Assembly: GCA_026415395.1 (NCBI GenBank) | Contig: JAOAHD010000007.1 | Span: 248,001 to 312,000 of the forward strand | Source of the DNA: Candidatus Binatia bacterium | GTDB taxonomy: Bacteria; Desulfobacterota; Binatia; HRBIN30 | Direction: 5' to 3' | Length of the DNA stretch: 64,000 nt | In this document: piece by piece, positions 16,162 through 24,773 of the stretch | Layout of the letters: each line of letters begins with the position of its first letter | How positions within the stretch are numbered: the stretch's first letter is position 1 | The notes under the pieces: generated by a model | Told to the model about the DNA's origin: nothing | Databases searched by the model: none | The model's input: only the letters and a program-made list of their open reading frames with translations | Program-made: the position numbers and the translations under genes

Positions 16162-16339
16162 TCCGGCGTTGCCTGCGCAACAAGTCTGGCCCACCGGCAC
16201 CCGAACTTGTTGAATTGCCGTGAGCCGTAGGGCGCCCTTGCCTACGTTCGTTCGACAAGCGGAGGGGTGTTTGTGGCGAGAGTCGTTGCGATCTCAGGCT
16301 ACGTTGTGTTGCGCCGGCGCCGGTGGGCAAAAGATTGGC

Positions 16340-16999
16340 TCAAAGTGTGACGATTGGTGAGAGTACCTTGTCTTCCAGCCAGCGCGAGAGATCTGCCAGG
16401 CTTTGCGCACTGATCTCATGCCCCATATCGAACTCCCGGTACGTGGCAGGAACGCGCAGGGCGCGCAGGTGTTCGAGGGATTCGCGCCCGCGACTGACGT
16501 CGATCAGCTCGTCGCGCGTGCCGTGATGGACCAACGTGGAGAGGTGCGATCGGTCTGCAGGCTGCAGTTCTCGTACCAGCGGCGCGGGAAGCCAGGAACT
16601 TAGAGCAACGAGGGCGGCGAAGCGTGCGGGTTCGCTCAGCGCTAGCGCATAGGCCATGACCCCGCCCTGGCTAAAACCCAAGCAGACAAGCTTGCGCGGG
16701 TTTACGGGGTAGCGTTGCAAGGCCGCGTCGAGGAAGCTCTGCAGTTCGCGAACGGCCGCTGCGAATGCATAAGGATCCGGAGGTGCTCCCATTGTAATTG
16801 GGAACCATCCGTAGCCACGCATGGGACCGAGCGGCACTTCCAGCGGACCCTGGGGGCAGAGAAACAAAAACCGACCGTGGCCTACGTGGGGCGCGAGGCC
16901 AAGCAAATCTAAGGCGTTGGCTCCCCAGCCGTGGAGCGCGAGAATCGTTGGGTGAGGACCGTCGCCTTTCGGTTCGTATATGGCGTGCACGAGTCGCAT
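16340..16999 (-). CDS. Serine esterase of the phospholipase/carboxylesterase family
   Basis: A 219-residue alpha/beta-hydrolase. The opening ILALHGWGAN gives the oxyanion-hole HG motif. The nucleophile elbow is GFSQGG, followed by the acid region HHGTRDELID and a late His in DMGHEIS. Length and motif order match the small carboxylesterase / acyl-protein thioesterase-like family. No signal peptide is seen, so it is cytoplasmic. It lies 107 bases downstream of the FGGY kinase on the same strand and may belong to that operon. Confidence 0.82.
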   Translation of the reverse strand: MRLVHAIYEPKGDGPHPTILALHGWGANALDLLGLAPHVGHGRFLFLCPQGPLEVPLGPMRGYGWFPITMGAPPDPYAFAAAVRELQSFLDAALQRYPVNPRKLVCLGFSQGGVMAYALALSEPARFAALVALSSWLPAPLVRELQPADRSHLSTLVHHGTRDELIDVSRGRESLEHLRALRVPATYREFDMGHEISAQSLADLSRWLEDKVLSPIVTL

Positions 17000-17106
17000 G
17001 CGCCGGCTTTTATGCGAAAGCCGATGTTAGGGCCACATCTGCCACAGGGTTAAAGTAAGGGCGGAGCGACGCTCCCACGAGTGGCCAGGCTGGGAACCGT
17101 TTTGCT

Positions 17107-18603
17107 TTAAAGTTCGAGGTCGAAGAACTGTTCGTACAGACGGCGCCAGGTTTCGTACCGCGCTGCGTACCGCTCACAGTTCGGTGCTGGCTCCAGGGTT
17201 TGGTGTTGGACCCACGACTGCGCTGTGCTTCGCAGCTTGTCCAGGTTCCCGCCGCTGGCCATCAGGATTGCACAGCCGAGGGCCGCACTTTCAGGCTCGT
17301 TCGCAACCTGCAGCGGTCGGCCCAACACGTCGGCGAGGATGCGGAGCAAGGCCAAATTCCGCGTCATCCCTCCACTCAGCACGATGCGGCGTGGCGGCGT
17401 GCCGAGAACTCGCTCGAGCTGCTCCAAGTTCGCGCGCAGCGCAAAGCCAACGCTTTCGAAGAACGCGCGCATCAACTCTTTTGCGCTCGGGCGCACATGC
17501 AAGGTTGGATAGGGGAACAAGATGCCACCTGGCCGACGCAGGGCAATGCGTTGGATATCGAACACCGAGGGGCCAACGAACAAGATTGCCGATGTGTCCG
17601 GACACGCGGCGGCAGCCGCCTCCAGTTGAGTGCGAGCGACCTCGTGTGGTTGGTCGCCGCGCAGCAAATCGATGAGCCAGCGGTAGGCATCCCCTGTATC
17701 CCCAGCGTTGCTTTCCAAAACCCAGCGGTCCGGAACCACGTGGCAACCAGCCCAAAGAGAAGATTGGGGGTCGAGGCAGAGCTCGTCCGTCACGGCTTGC
17801 ACCGGCGTGGTCGTGCCCAACGTGGCACCGACGACACCCGGATCCAGCACGCCTGCTCCCAAAAGGGAGCACTGAGTGTCTGCGCCGCCGACAAAGACCG
17901 GCGTGCCCGGCAATAGCCCGAGAGTTTCTGCAACGTCCGCCCGTAGGTTCCCCGCTTGTTCCCCGGGTTGGCGGATGTCGGGCAACAGCGAGCGCGGGAT
18001 GGAGAACGCCTCGAGGATTTGCGCCGCCCAGGTGCGCCCCGCCACGTCGAACAGCATGGATTCCGTCGCATTCGAGGGTTCGGACACAAACTCGCCCGTG
18101 AGCCGCCAGTGGATCCAGTCGTTCATCATCAGGATTCGGCTGACTTCGCTCTCGCTGCGCTTGCGGTACCACAAGTAGCGGCACAGCGGGAAAATGAACG
18201 GGGCCGAGTGCCCGGTGATCCGGTAGAGCCGCTCAGCGCCGAAAACTTGCAGTACATCCATGCCCTCGCGGAAGCCGCGCGCATCGATGTTTGGGCCGGC
18301 GTACACCTCGATGCCGCGGTGGTCGACGAACACGCAAGCCTCGCGTTGGCTCGTGGCTGCAATGCCGGCGATATCTTTGGGTGCGGCGCCCGCTTGCTCC
18401 ACCGCGGCGCGAATGCAACGGCAAAGGGTAGCCCAGAACGCGTTGGGGTTGAAACTGAACCATTTAACCGAGGGCAATTCCGGGTCCGGCGTAACCTCGT
18501 AGGTCCACTCTTCGGCCGCCCGCGCGCGCAACTTCCCGTGCGCGTCGAACACTACGCATTTTCCGCTACCGGTGCCCGCATCGATGGCGAGGAAGAAGTC
18601 CAT
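17107..18603 (-). CDS. FGGY-family carbohydrate kinase (LsrK-like)
   Basis: A 498-residue sugar kinase. The N-terminal phosphate motif is AIDAGTGSGKCVVFD, with a second ATPase-fold block GATLGTTTPVQAV and an adenosine-binding stretch RRIVLSGGMTRN. Phrases such as NIDARGFREGMD and RLYRITGH resemble autoinducer-2 kinase LsrK more than xylulokinase, but the substrate cannot be fixed by eye. It phosphorylates a sugar or polyol using ATP in the cytoplasm. It follows the 2-hydroxyacid dehydrogenase gene by 54 bases, so the two probably act on related small hydroxy-compounds. Confidence 0.82.
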   Translation of the reverse strand: MDFFLAIDAGTGSGKCVVFDAHGKLRARAAEEWTYEVTPDPELPSVKWFSFNPNAFWATLCRCIRAAVEQAGAAPKDIAGIAATSQREACVFVDHRGIEVYAGPNIDARGFREGMDVLQVFGAERLYRITGHSAPFIFPLCRYLWYRKRSESEVSRILMMNDWIHWRLTGEFVSEPSNATESMLFDVAGRTWAAQILEAFSIPRSLLPDIRQPGEQAGNLRADVAETLGLLPGTPVFVGGADTQCSLLGAGVLDPGVVGATLGTTTPVQAVTDELCLDPQSSLWAGCHVVPDRWVLESNAGDTGDAYRWLIDLLRGDQPHEVARTQLEAAAAACPDTSAILFVGPSVFDIQRIALRRPGGILFPYPTLHVRPSAKELMRAFFESVGFALRANLEQLERVLGTPPRRIVLSGGMTRNLALLRILADVLGRPLQVANEPESAALGCAILMASGGNLDKLRSTAQSWVQHQTLEPAPNCERYAARYETWRRLYEQFFDLEL

Positions 18604-18657
18604 GGCAGTGCCCTGACCAAAGGTCGACTACGATGTTGGCCTCGAGATCGTTGGTGG

Positions 18658-19686
18658 TCACCGTGGTTGCTTGCGGTGTGGTTGTTCCCACACTTCCGCA
18701 TTGGCAAGGAAGCGCGGCCGCTCGCCCTTGAGCCAACGGCCGATGTCGTCAACCACCATCTTGCTCTGATGTTCGACGACGTTGCGCGTAGCTCCGCCGA
18801 GATGGGGAGAGACAAGGACGTTAGGCAACTGCACGAAGCGATTCTCGGGTTGAACGGGCTCTTGTACAAACACGTCGAGGGCGGCTCCCGCCAGGTGACC
18901 GCTCACCAGGGCCTCGAACAGGGCATCATCGTTGACGAGTTGCGCTCGAGCGAGATTGAGGAAGTATGAGCCGCGTGGCAGCAGCGCGAGTTCGCGACGG
19001 CCGATCAAACCGAAGGTCTCGCTGTTCAAGGGGCAGTGCAGAGTGAGGAAAGTCACTTGCGGGAGGAGCTCCACAAGCGAGCTGCAACGTTCAACACCGG
19101 CATTGTGGAAGACTGAGTCCGCGACGTGCGGGTCGTAAGCGAGCACCCGTGCTCCGAAGGCTCGAGCTAACCGCGCCACCAGTTGGCCAATGGCTCCGAA
19201 GCCCACGATCCCCACCGTCGATGCCCCGAGTTCGAACCCGCCGTACTGTTGGTAGGCCGCCAGGTAGTCGCCCGCGTTTTCAAAACGGAGAGTGCCTTGC
19301 TTGAGCCCCTGGTTCACAGGAAAGAGATTGCGCGCCAAGGCCAACATGTAGGCAATGGTCAACTCCGCAACGGCGCGGGCGTTGCGCGCGGGCGTGTATA
19401 GGACGGGAATTCCTAAAGCCGTGGCCTTGGCTAAGCCGATGTTGAGGGGATCTCCGCGGCAGCACGCAATCAGGCAGAGATTGGTGCGGTCGAGCACGTC
19501 ATCGTGCACGAGGTCTGCCTCGACAATCAGGACGTCGGCCTGCGCTCCATTGATGCGCTCCGCGAACGCGGCGCCGTCGAAATAGATCTCTCCTCGAGCG
19601 CGCCAGTCTTGGTACTCGACCGGCATCCACGAACGGAGACGCTCGAGTTGCTGCGGGTCGAAACTTGCCGTGACGAATGCCTTCAC
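18658..19686 (-). CDS. D-isomer-specific 2-hydroxyacid dehydrogenase
   Basis: A 342-residue NAD(P)-dependent dehydrogenase related to phosphoglycerate/glyoxylate reductases. The Rossmann motif is VGIVGFGAIGQLVARLARAFG. Catalytic residues are Arg in NLARAQLVND, Glu in DVFVQEP and His in SPHLGG. I chose the GTG at 19686, preceded by AAGGA, because it overlaps the TetR stop as GTGA. The open frame 5' of it lies inside the TetR gene and has no dehydrogenase homology. The operon with the TetR regulator and the sugar kinase suggests a small catabolic unit. Confidence 0.85.
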   Translation of the reverse strand: MKAFVTASFDPQQLERLRSWMPVEYQDWRARGEIYFDGAAFAERINGAQADVLIVEADLVHDDVLDRTNLCLIACCRGDPLNIGLAKATALGIPVLYTPARNARAVAELTIAYMLALARNLFPVNQGLKQGTLRFENAGDYLAAYQQYGGFELGASTVGIVGFGAIGQLVARLARAFGARVLAYDPHVADSVFHNAGVERCSSLVELLPQVTFLTLHCPLNSETFGLIGRRELALLPRGSYFLNLARAQLVNDDALFEALVSGHLAGAALDVFVQEPVQPENRFVQLPNVLVSPHLGGATRNVVEHQSKMVVDDIGRWLKGERPRFLANAEVWEQPHRKQPR

Positions 19687-20333
19687 GATCCTTTGCGCTC
19701 GCGACGCCCGAGCAACGTGGGCACGAGCTGGATGACGTAATCCCGCACGCGTTGGCGGAGCTCCGGTGCCCGCACGCTGCTCCCCAGAAGCGCCTTCACA
19801 TGGGCGCTGTCCAGCAGGAAAAAGAGGACAGCGCTCTCCACCGTCAGCATGAAGAGATTTGCCTCGAGCTCGCTCCGCCGCACACCGCCGTAGGCGCGTG
19901 TCCATTCAGCAAAGACCTTCCACGCGGGGACCAACACGCGATTCTCGATGTCGGCGTGACCCTCGTCGTTCTCCACCAGGCGCCGGACCAGAAGCCGCGG
20001 AATCGTGGGATGGTCGGCAAAAAAGTCGAAGAGTGTTCCCATGACGGTCTCAATCGTCCGCCCTCGGTCCTTGCCGGGTTTTTGTTGTTCCAAGGCAGAG
20101 CGAATCACCGCCACGATGCGGTCGTACACGTCTTGAAAAACGGCAAAATACAACGTTTCCTTCGACTCCCAGTGGTAATGCAAGCTTGAGATGTTCACCC
20201 CGGCTTTGTCTGCAATCTCGCGGGTGGAGGCGCCGGCAAAGCCCTTGGCGGCAAACACTTCCTCAGCCGCTGCCAAAATTCGGGCTTTCGTCGATTGGGG
20301 CTCTTCGCGCACTCGCTCTAATGCCGAACGCAT
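19683..20333 (-). CDS. TetR/AcrR-family transcriptional regulator
   Basis: A 216-residue regulator. The N-terminal helix-turn-helix reads KARILAAAEEVFAAKGFAGASTREIADKAGVNISSLHYHWESKETLY. The C-terminal ligand-binding domain is all-helical. It heads a three-gene operon with the dehydrogenase and kinase. An AT-rich palindrome 18 to 35 bases upstream of its start is a likely operator, so autoregulation is probable. Confidence 0.92.
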   Translation of the reverse strand: MRSALERVREEPQSTKARILAAAEEVFAAKGFAGASTREIADKAGVNISSLHYHWESKETLYFAVFQDVYDRIVAVIRSALEQQKPGKDRGRTIETVMGTLFDFFADHPTIPRLLVRRLVENDEGHADIENRVLVPAWKVFAEWTRAYGGVRRSELEANLFMLTVESAVLFFLLDSAHVKALLGSSVRAPELRQRVRDYVIQLVPTLLGRRERKGS

Positions 20334-20350
20334 AAAACTAAACTCATTGC

Positions 20351-20368
20351 TTTAATCGATCGATTGAA
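20351..20368. promoter_or_regulatory. Palindromic operator candidate for the adjacent TetR regulator
   Basis: TTTAATCGATCGATTGAA is an inverted repeat with a perfect 12-base core, AATCGATCGATT, and one mismatch in the flanks. It stands out as AT-rich in GC-rich DNA and lies just upstream of the TetR gene. That is the usual place for a TetR-family operator overlapping its own promoter. Confidence 0.6.
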
Positions 20369-20780
20369 CGCCAGCTGTACGGGAGAACACCAGGCATTGT
20401 CAATGGCCTGCGTGCCATGTGCAGCGTAGGAGACGAAGCGAAGCTGTATCTGCTTCAGCGGCGTGGGTGCAAGGGCGCACGGAAACGCAAACCCAAGCCC
20501 GGCCGGTGTGCGGTCCTGAGAGCGTCGGGCTCGACACGCTGAAAATTCCGGCCTGGTGCTGAATCGGCTGCGTGGGCGCGTGCTCTCGCGCTCCGGGTGA
20601 CTGCTTTGCTCAGGCCAGCCTGATCCCAGCGGTGAGCGCGGTGGAAAAGCAGGGTGTGCAAAACTCGCGGGACCTGCTACGGGCGAAGGCGCGGGGAAGG
20701 ACATGAGCGACAGAATCACAATTGTTGACTTAGGCGAACACTGTCGTTAGTCGCTTGAGCGCTTTGGCGGGGCCAATGCA
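20369..20780. other. Stretch of about 410 bases with no supported gene
   Basis: It separates the minus-strand TetR operon from the plus-strand dtd/lux-type operon, so it should hold the promoters of both. I see no convincing coding sequence. The open frames here are short, rich in Arg/Ser/Pro and lack ribosome sites. No clear -35/-10 pair or terminator stood out. Confidence 0.5.
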
Positions 20781-20790
20781 AGGAGGAACC

Positions 20791-20946
20791 ATGGACGAAC
20801 TTTGGTGGGCCAAACGACGCGAGGAAGAAGAGGAAGACTGGGAAGAGGAAGAAGACGAAGATTGGGATGAGGAAGAGGATTGGGACGAGGAAGACTGGGA
20901 CGAGGAAGACTGGGACGACGAGGAGGAGGAGGAAGACGAGTACTAG
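20791..20946 (+). CDS. Highly acidic Trp-repeat microprotein
   Basis: A 51-residue protein beginning MDELWWAKRREEEEED and continuing as Asp/Glu runs punctuated by Trp (positions 17, 25, 31, 36, 41). By count 37 of 51 residues are acidic and 7 are Trp, against one Lys and two Arg. The ATG at 20791 has a perfect AGGAGG four bases upstream, and the stop is 12 bases before dtd, so it is probably translated. I recognise no family. It could be a disordered polyanion that mimics nucleic acid or binds cations or basic proteins; these are guesses from composition. Its position at the head of a dtd/trmL operon hints at a translation link. Confidence 0.65.
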   Translation: MDELWWAKRREEEEEDWEEEEDEDWDEEEDWDEEDWDEEDWDDEEEEEDEY

Positions 20947-20958
20947 TCGCGCTCGCCG

Positions 20959-21405
20959 ATGCGAGCTGTCGTTCAGCGCGTGAGCCGCGCGTGCGTTCGC
21001 GTCGAAGGCCATGTCGTTGGGGCCATTGGTCCTGGTTTGCTGGTGCTTCTGGGCGTTGCCGCCGGGGACAGCGAAGCTGACGCCCGCTGGTTGTGCGACA
21101 AGATTCTGAATCTCCGGATTTTTTCGAACGAGGCCGGGAAGTTCGATCGCTCGGTTCTCGACATCGGCGGAGGAGTGTTGGTGGTGTCGCAATTCACCTT
21201 GTTAGCTGATGTCGCCAAAGGCAGGCGGCCGTCGTTTACCGGTGCAGCGTTACCGGAGCAGGCGCACTCTCTTTACGAGTACTTCGCGCGCCTGGTAAAG
21301 CAGAGCGGCTTGCCCACAGCCACAGGAGAATTCGGTGCTCATATGGAGGTCGAGCTCGTTAACGACGGCCCGGTTACGATTGTGATCGACTCACCGAATC
21401 GATAA
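20959..21405 (+). CDS. dtd: D-aminoacyl-tRNA deacylase
   Basis: A 148-residue DTD, the usual length. The N-terminus [17 protein letters not shown] and both active-site motifs, SQFTLLAD and NDGPVTI, are present. The enzyme hydrolyses D-aminoacyl-tRNAs, and glycyl-tRNA mischarged on other tRNAs, in the cytoplasm. It follows the acidic microprotein by 12 bases and precedes a DUF1285-like gene, in one tight plus-strand operon. Confidence 0.95.
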   Translation: MRAVVQRVSRACVRVEGHVVGAIGPGLLVLLGVAAGDSEADARWLCDKILNLRIFSNEAGKFDRSVLDIGGGVLVVSQFTLLADVAKGRRPSFTGAALPEQAHSLYEYFARLVKQSGLPTATGEFGAHMEVELVNDGPVTIVIDSPNR

Positions 21406-21416
21406 ACCCTTCCACC

Positions 21417-21881
21417 ATGGTGGGAGCGGGCTTTTGGGCCATCCCTTCTGCAAAATTAGTGTTTGGAAAAGACGGCCGCTGGTACGCCGACGGTGAGCCG
21501 GTGACCCACGAGCGCCTCGCGCGCTTCTTTACCCGCTATTTGCGCCGGAAGCCCGGGCAAGACGGCTACGAAATCTGGGTAGACGAGCGCTTCCACGCGG
21601 ACGTAGAAATTGAAGACACCCCTTACGTTGTAACTGCGGTGTTCCCCTCGGAGAGCGGTCAACTTTGCGTGCGGTTGAATGACGACTCGATCGAGACGCT
21701 CGATGCGCAAGGGCTTACTGTGGGTTCCGATGGCGTAGTGCGTTGCAGCGTCAAGGAGGGCCGAGAGCGGGCGCGCTTGTTGCGGGCGGCACAGGCTGAA
21801 CTCGCCTCCTACCTAGAAGAACATGATGGTACTTGGTGCCTCCACGTCGGCGACCGTCATTACCCTGTCCGGTATGAGTGA
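21417..21881 (+). CDS. DUF1285-like protein
   Basis: A 154-residue cytoplasmic protein. The pattern DGRWYADGEPVTHERLARFFTRYLRR, then DGYEIWVDERFHADVEIEDTPYVV, matches what I know of the DUF1285 family. Its function is unknown. It starts 11 bases after dtd, and its 3' end overlaps the trmL start by eight bases, so it is co-transcribed with two tRNA-related genes. Confidence 0.7.
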   Translation: MVGAGFWAIPSAKLVFGKDGRWYADGEPVTHERLARFFTRYLRRKPGQDGYEIWVDERFHADVEIEDTPYVVTAVFPSESGQLCVRLNDDSIETLDAQGLTVGSDGVVRCSVKEGRERARLLRAAQAELASYLEEHDGTWCLHVGDRHYPVRYE

Positions 21882-22341
21882 CCGACCCGTCCTGCACGTG
21901 GTGCTGGTTGCCCCCGAGATCCCCCAAAATACCGGAAGCATAGCTCGATTATGCGCGGCCACGTACTGCCGCCTGCACTTGATTAAGCCGTTGGGGTTTT
22001 CCTTGGAGGACCGCTACCTGAAGCGCGCTGGGCTTGACTACTGGCCGTACGTCGATTGGCAGGTGCACGACAGTTGGGCGCAATTCCTCTCGCGGTACGA
22101 CGGGCATAACGTTTACTTTTTTTCTGCTCGCGCGGAGCAGCCTTACTGGAACGCGCGGTACCGGCATGGTGACGTGTTGGTATTTGGCAGTGAGACCAAA
22201 GGGCTGCCGGCTGAGCTGCGCGAGCAATACCGTGAGCGGTTCTTGCTCATTCCCATCGACCATCCCCACGTGCGCAGCCTCAACCTCTCGAACGCGGTAT
22301 CGATCGTCGTATACGAAGCGCTCCGGCAAATGCGGACATGA
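21874..22341 (+). CDS. trmL: tRNA (cytidine/uridine-34 2'-O)-methyltransferase
   Basis: A 155-residue SPOUT methyltransferase of the TrmL/YibK type. Motifs are LVAPEIPQNTGSIARLCAA near the start, FGSETKGLP in the middle, and the trefoil-knot SAM-binding end IPIDHPHVRSLNLSNAVSIVVYEAL. It methylates the wobble ribose of certain leucine tRNAs. The start overlaps the DUF1285-like stop, and the stop overlaps the LuxE-like start as ATGA, which indicates translational coupling. Confidence 0.93.
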   Translation: MSDRPVLHVVLVAPEIPQNTGSIARLCAATYCRLHLIKPLGFSLEDRYLKRAGLDYWPYVDWQVHDSWAQFLSRYDGHNVYFFSARAEQPYWNARYRHGDVLVFGSETKGLPAELREQYRERFLLIPIDHPHVRSLNLSNAVSIVVYEALRQMRT

Positions 22342-23417
22342 TGAGCACGCACGTAGAACACGAGCTCGTGATCCGCTTTATGGAACACCCGCGGGAAGAG
22401 CGGTTCTCCGAGTTGGCCGTGCAGGTGTTCCGCCACCAGTGGGAGTACATCCCCGCGATGCGCCGGTGGTGCGAACGCCGAGGCATTCGAGTGGAGGCCA
22501 TCGACGACTGGCGTGCCATCCCCCCGGTTCCGGTCGCAGCGTTCAAATATCAGGAGTTATGGTGTGCTGCCCCAGAGCGAGTGTTTCTGAGCAGCGGCAC
22601 CACGCGCGGTCCGGAATTGCGCAGCCGACACGGCATGCCGGACCTGCGGCTGTATCGGGAATCCGCTGTGCGTGGGCTCCGTGCCTTCATATTTCCCGAT
22701 GTTGCGTCGATGCCGATCCTTTCCCTTGTGCCCTCGGCGAAGGAGTGGCCGCACTCGTCGCTCGCGCAAATGGTGACGTGGGCGCAGGAGGTCTTCGGCA
22801 GCGATGGGTCCGCAACATTCGCTCGTGAAGGAGAGCTTAATTTTCGTGGCCTGCGCGCTGCGCTTGAACATAGCGCGCGGTCAGGTGAACCCGTGTGCAT
22901 CATGACGACCACGGGAGCTTGGATTCGCTTTCTCGACGCATGTCAGGCGGAGGGTTGGTCTGTTCGCCTGCCGCACGGAAGTCGCATGATGGACACGGGC
23001 GGCGATAAGGGCGCCCCGCGACCGCTGTCGCGCAAAGGGCTGCTGCATGCCACTTGGAACACTCTCGCGATCCCGGGGTACTACGTGGTGAACGAGTACG
23101 GGATGAGCGAACTTTCCTCCCAATACTACGACGCGGTCATCGCCGATCGTGTCGCCGGCAAGTTCGCTCCGCGCCGCAAGCAGGCGTTGCCCTGGTTGCG
23201 CACGCGGGTGTTGGACCCGCAAACCCTGCAGGACGCGGCTCCTGGCGAGGTCGGTTTGCTGTGTCATGTGGACTTGGCAAACGCCGCTTCGGCGGTAGCT
23301 GTCCTCACCGAGGATCTCGGTAGGCTGACCGAATCCGGGCTTGAAGTTCTCGGGAGAGCCCCAGAGTCCGAACTGCGTGGTTGTTCGCTGGCGCTCGCAG
23401 ACTTTGTGGTCGGTTGA
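22338..23417 (+). CDS. luxE: LuxE-like acyl-protein synthetase
   Basis: A 359-residue member of the LuxE family, the ATP-dependent fatty acyl-protein synthetase of the luminescence fatty-acid reductase complex, related to adenylating enzymes. Visible motifs are FLSSGTTRGPELRSRHG, the nucleotide/serine region, then a late NEYGMSELSSQYYD and TEDLGR. It would activate a carboxylic acid and hand it to the adjacent LuxC-like reductase. The start ATG at 22338 overlaps the trmL stop. No luxA or luxB is present in the window, so the product is not luminescence. Confidence 0.85.
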   Translation: MMSTHVEHELVIRFMEHPREERFSELAVQVFRHQWEYIPAMRRWCERRGIRVEAIDDWRAIPPVPVAAFKYQELWCAAPERVFLSSGTTRGPELRSRHGMPDLRLYRESAVRGLRAFIFPDVASMPILSLVPSAKEWPHSSLAQMVTWAQEVFGSDGSATFAREGELNFRGLRAALEHSARSGEPVCIMTTTGAWIRFLDACQAEGWSVRLPHGSRMMDTGGDKGAPRPLSRKGLLHATWNTLAIPGYYVVNEYGMSELSSQYYDAVIADRVAGKFAPRRKQALPWLRTRVLDPQTLQDAAPGEVGLLCHVDLANAASAVAVLTEDLGRLTESGLEVLGRAPESELRGCSLALADFVVG

Positions 23418-23474
23418 ACGCAGTGTGTCTGCGGTGGGTGGACCCCTTCGCTACGAGCGGATAAAGTTGCGCTC

Positions 23475-24773
23475 GTGGGCGAGAGCGCATTTTCACAGCA
23501 GCCAATCGAGGCTGAGCCCTCTGCTGTTCGACAGACGCCGCAGACGGCTGGCGATTTCCAGCGAGTCCTAAACGAAGTTCGCTCGGGGGCTCTTGCTCTC
23601 CGGCGGGTGCCGAGCGAGGAGCTTGTTGAACGGATAGTTCGGGTTGTGCGTCCGTGGCTTGCGCCAGACTCCCCGTGGATGGCGCGGGCGTGTTCCGAGA
23701 TGCCAGAGGCAACTGGTTTTCATCCGGCAATGATTGCTCATGCGCTGCCCTTTCAACTGGAGCTTCTCGAGGCAGCAGCGATACGCGCGGTGGTGGAGCG
23801 CGAGTTGGGTAGCTTGCGGGCGTTGGACGAAGCCGATTGGCCGCTGCGCGTCATCGTGCATGTGGTTGCCGGCAACATTCCCGCACTGGCTGCGGTTCCG
23901 ATCGCATTCGGCTTGCTTGCTAAACAGGCAACCATCGTGAAACCGGCGAGCGGCGATCCGTTGTTTCCGGATTTGTTCCATTGCTCGCTGCGGTCCATGG
24001 ATCCCGAGTTGGCACGGGCCGTAGCGATTGTCGAATGGCGGGGTGGCGCGGCGGGGATTGAAGACGTGGTGTTCGACGCTGCCGATGTGGTCGTGGCCAT
24101 GGGCGGTGCCGTGACCATGGCTTCCTTGCAAAGCCGACTCGGAAGCAAGCTACGCGCGTTTGGCCCCCGTTTGAGCTTTGCCCTGGTGGGGAAAGAATGT
24201 CTGCAAAGCTTGGAAGAGGCGAATCGGTGGGCGTGCGCCTTGGCATACGACGTCAGCGTGTGGGACCAACGTGGCTGCTTGTCGCCGCAAATCGCTTATG
24301 TAGAGCGCGGTGCCCCGGTGGAGGTGGCCGAGTTCGCTGCAATGGTCGGTGACGCCTTGCAACGTTTCTCGACCGAGCTTCCGCCGCGCCGTCTGACGCT
24401 CGCAGAGCAAGTGGCTGTGCGGCTCTTCCGTGCGGAGGCCGAGTGGCAGGATGGAGTTCGACTGCTGGCGAGTCAGGGGGATTTGAGTTGGACAGTCACA
24501 GTCGAGCCGCGCCCGAGTTTTACTCCCACGCCGCAACATCGCTGTTTGCGGGTTCAGCCCATCGCTCACGTCGAGGAGATTCTGCCGGTTGTTGCCGAAC
24601 ACCGCGCTTGGCTCGAAGCCGCGGGCCTCGCCGTTGGTCCCCAGCGATGGGCGGACACAGCCAATGCACTGCAGGAAAGCGGCGTGCATTGGGTGACGAC
24701 GTTAGGGACCATGCAGCGCCCGACTCTGGAATGGCGGCCGGGGGGGCGGGATCGGATCAAGGATTGGCTGTGA
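23475..24773 (+). CDS. luxC: LuxC-like acyl-CoA/acyl-protein reductase
   Basis: A 432-residue reductase of the aldehyde dehydrogenase superfamily, LuxC branch. Conserved parts include HVVAGNIPALAAVPIAFGLLAK, the cofactor region VVAMGGAVTM and the catalytic cysteine in WDQRGCLSPQ. It reduces an activated acyl group to aldehyde with NAD(P)H. The start is GTG 23475, 57 bases after the LuxE-like stop. The stop overlaps the aminotransferase start as GTGA, so aldehyde is probably passed on to it. Confidence 0.87.
   Translation: MGESAFSQQPIEAEPSAVRQTPQTAGDFQRVLNEVRSGALALRRVPSEELVERIVRVVRPWLAPDSPWMARACSEMPEATGFHPAMIAHALPFQLELLEAAAIRAVVERELGSLRALDEADWPLRVIVHVVAGNIPALAAVPIAFGLLAKQATIVKPASGDPLFPDLFHCSLRSMDPELARAVAIVEWRGGAAGIEDVVFDAADVVVAMGGAVTMASLQSRLGSKLRAFGPRLSFALVGKECLQSLEEANRWACALAYDVSVWDQRGCLSPQIAYVERGAPVEVAEFAAMVGDALQRFSTELPPRRLTLAEQVAVRLFRAEAEWQDGVRLLASQGDLSWTVTVEPRPSFTPTPQHRCLRVQPIAHVEEILPVVAEHRAWLEAAGLAVGPQRWADTANALQESGVHWVTTLGTMQRPTLEWRPGGRDRIKDWL

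Noticed and set aside
19687-19905. N-terminal extension of the 2-hydroxyacid dehydrogenase
   Set aside because: The extra residues lie inside the TetR gene in another frame and show no dehydrogenase homology; the GTG at 19686 fits a GTGA coupling.
20318-20719. Minus-strand open frame in the intergenic region
   Set aside because: It overlaps the TetR start and is Pro/Ser/Arg-rich with no ribosome site or homology.
22338-24773. Bioluminescence operon
   Set aside because: luxA, luxB and luxD are absent, and the luciferase-like gene at 48903 is an LLM oxidoreductase of another type 25 kb away on the other strand.
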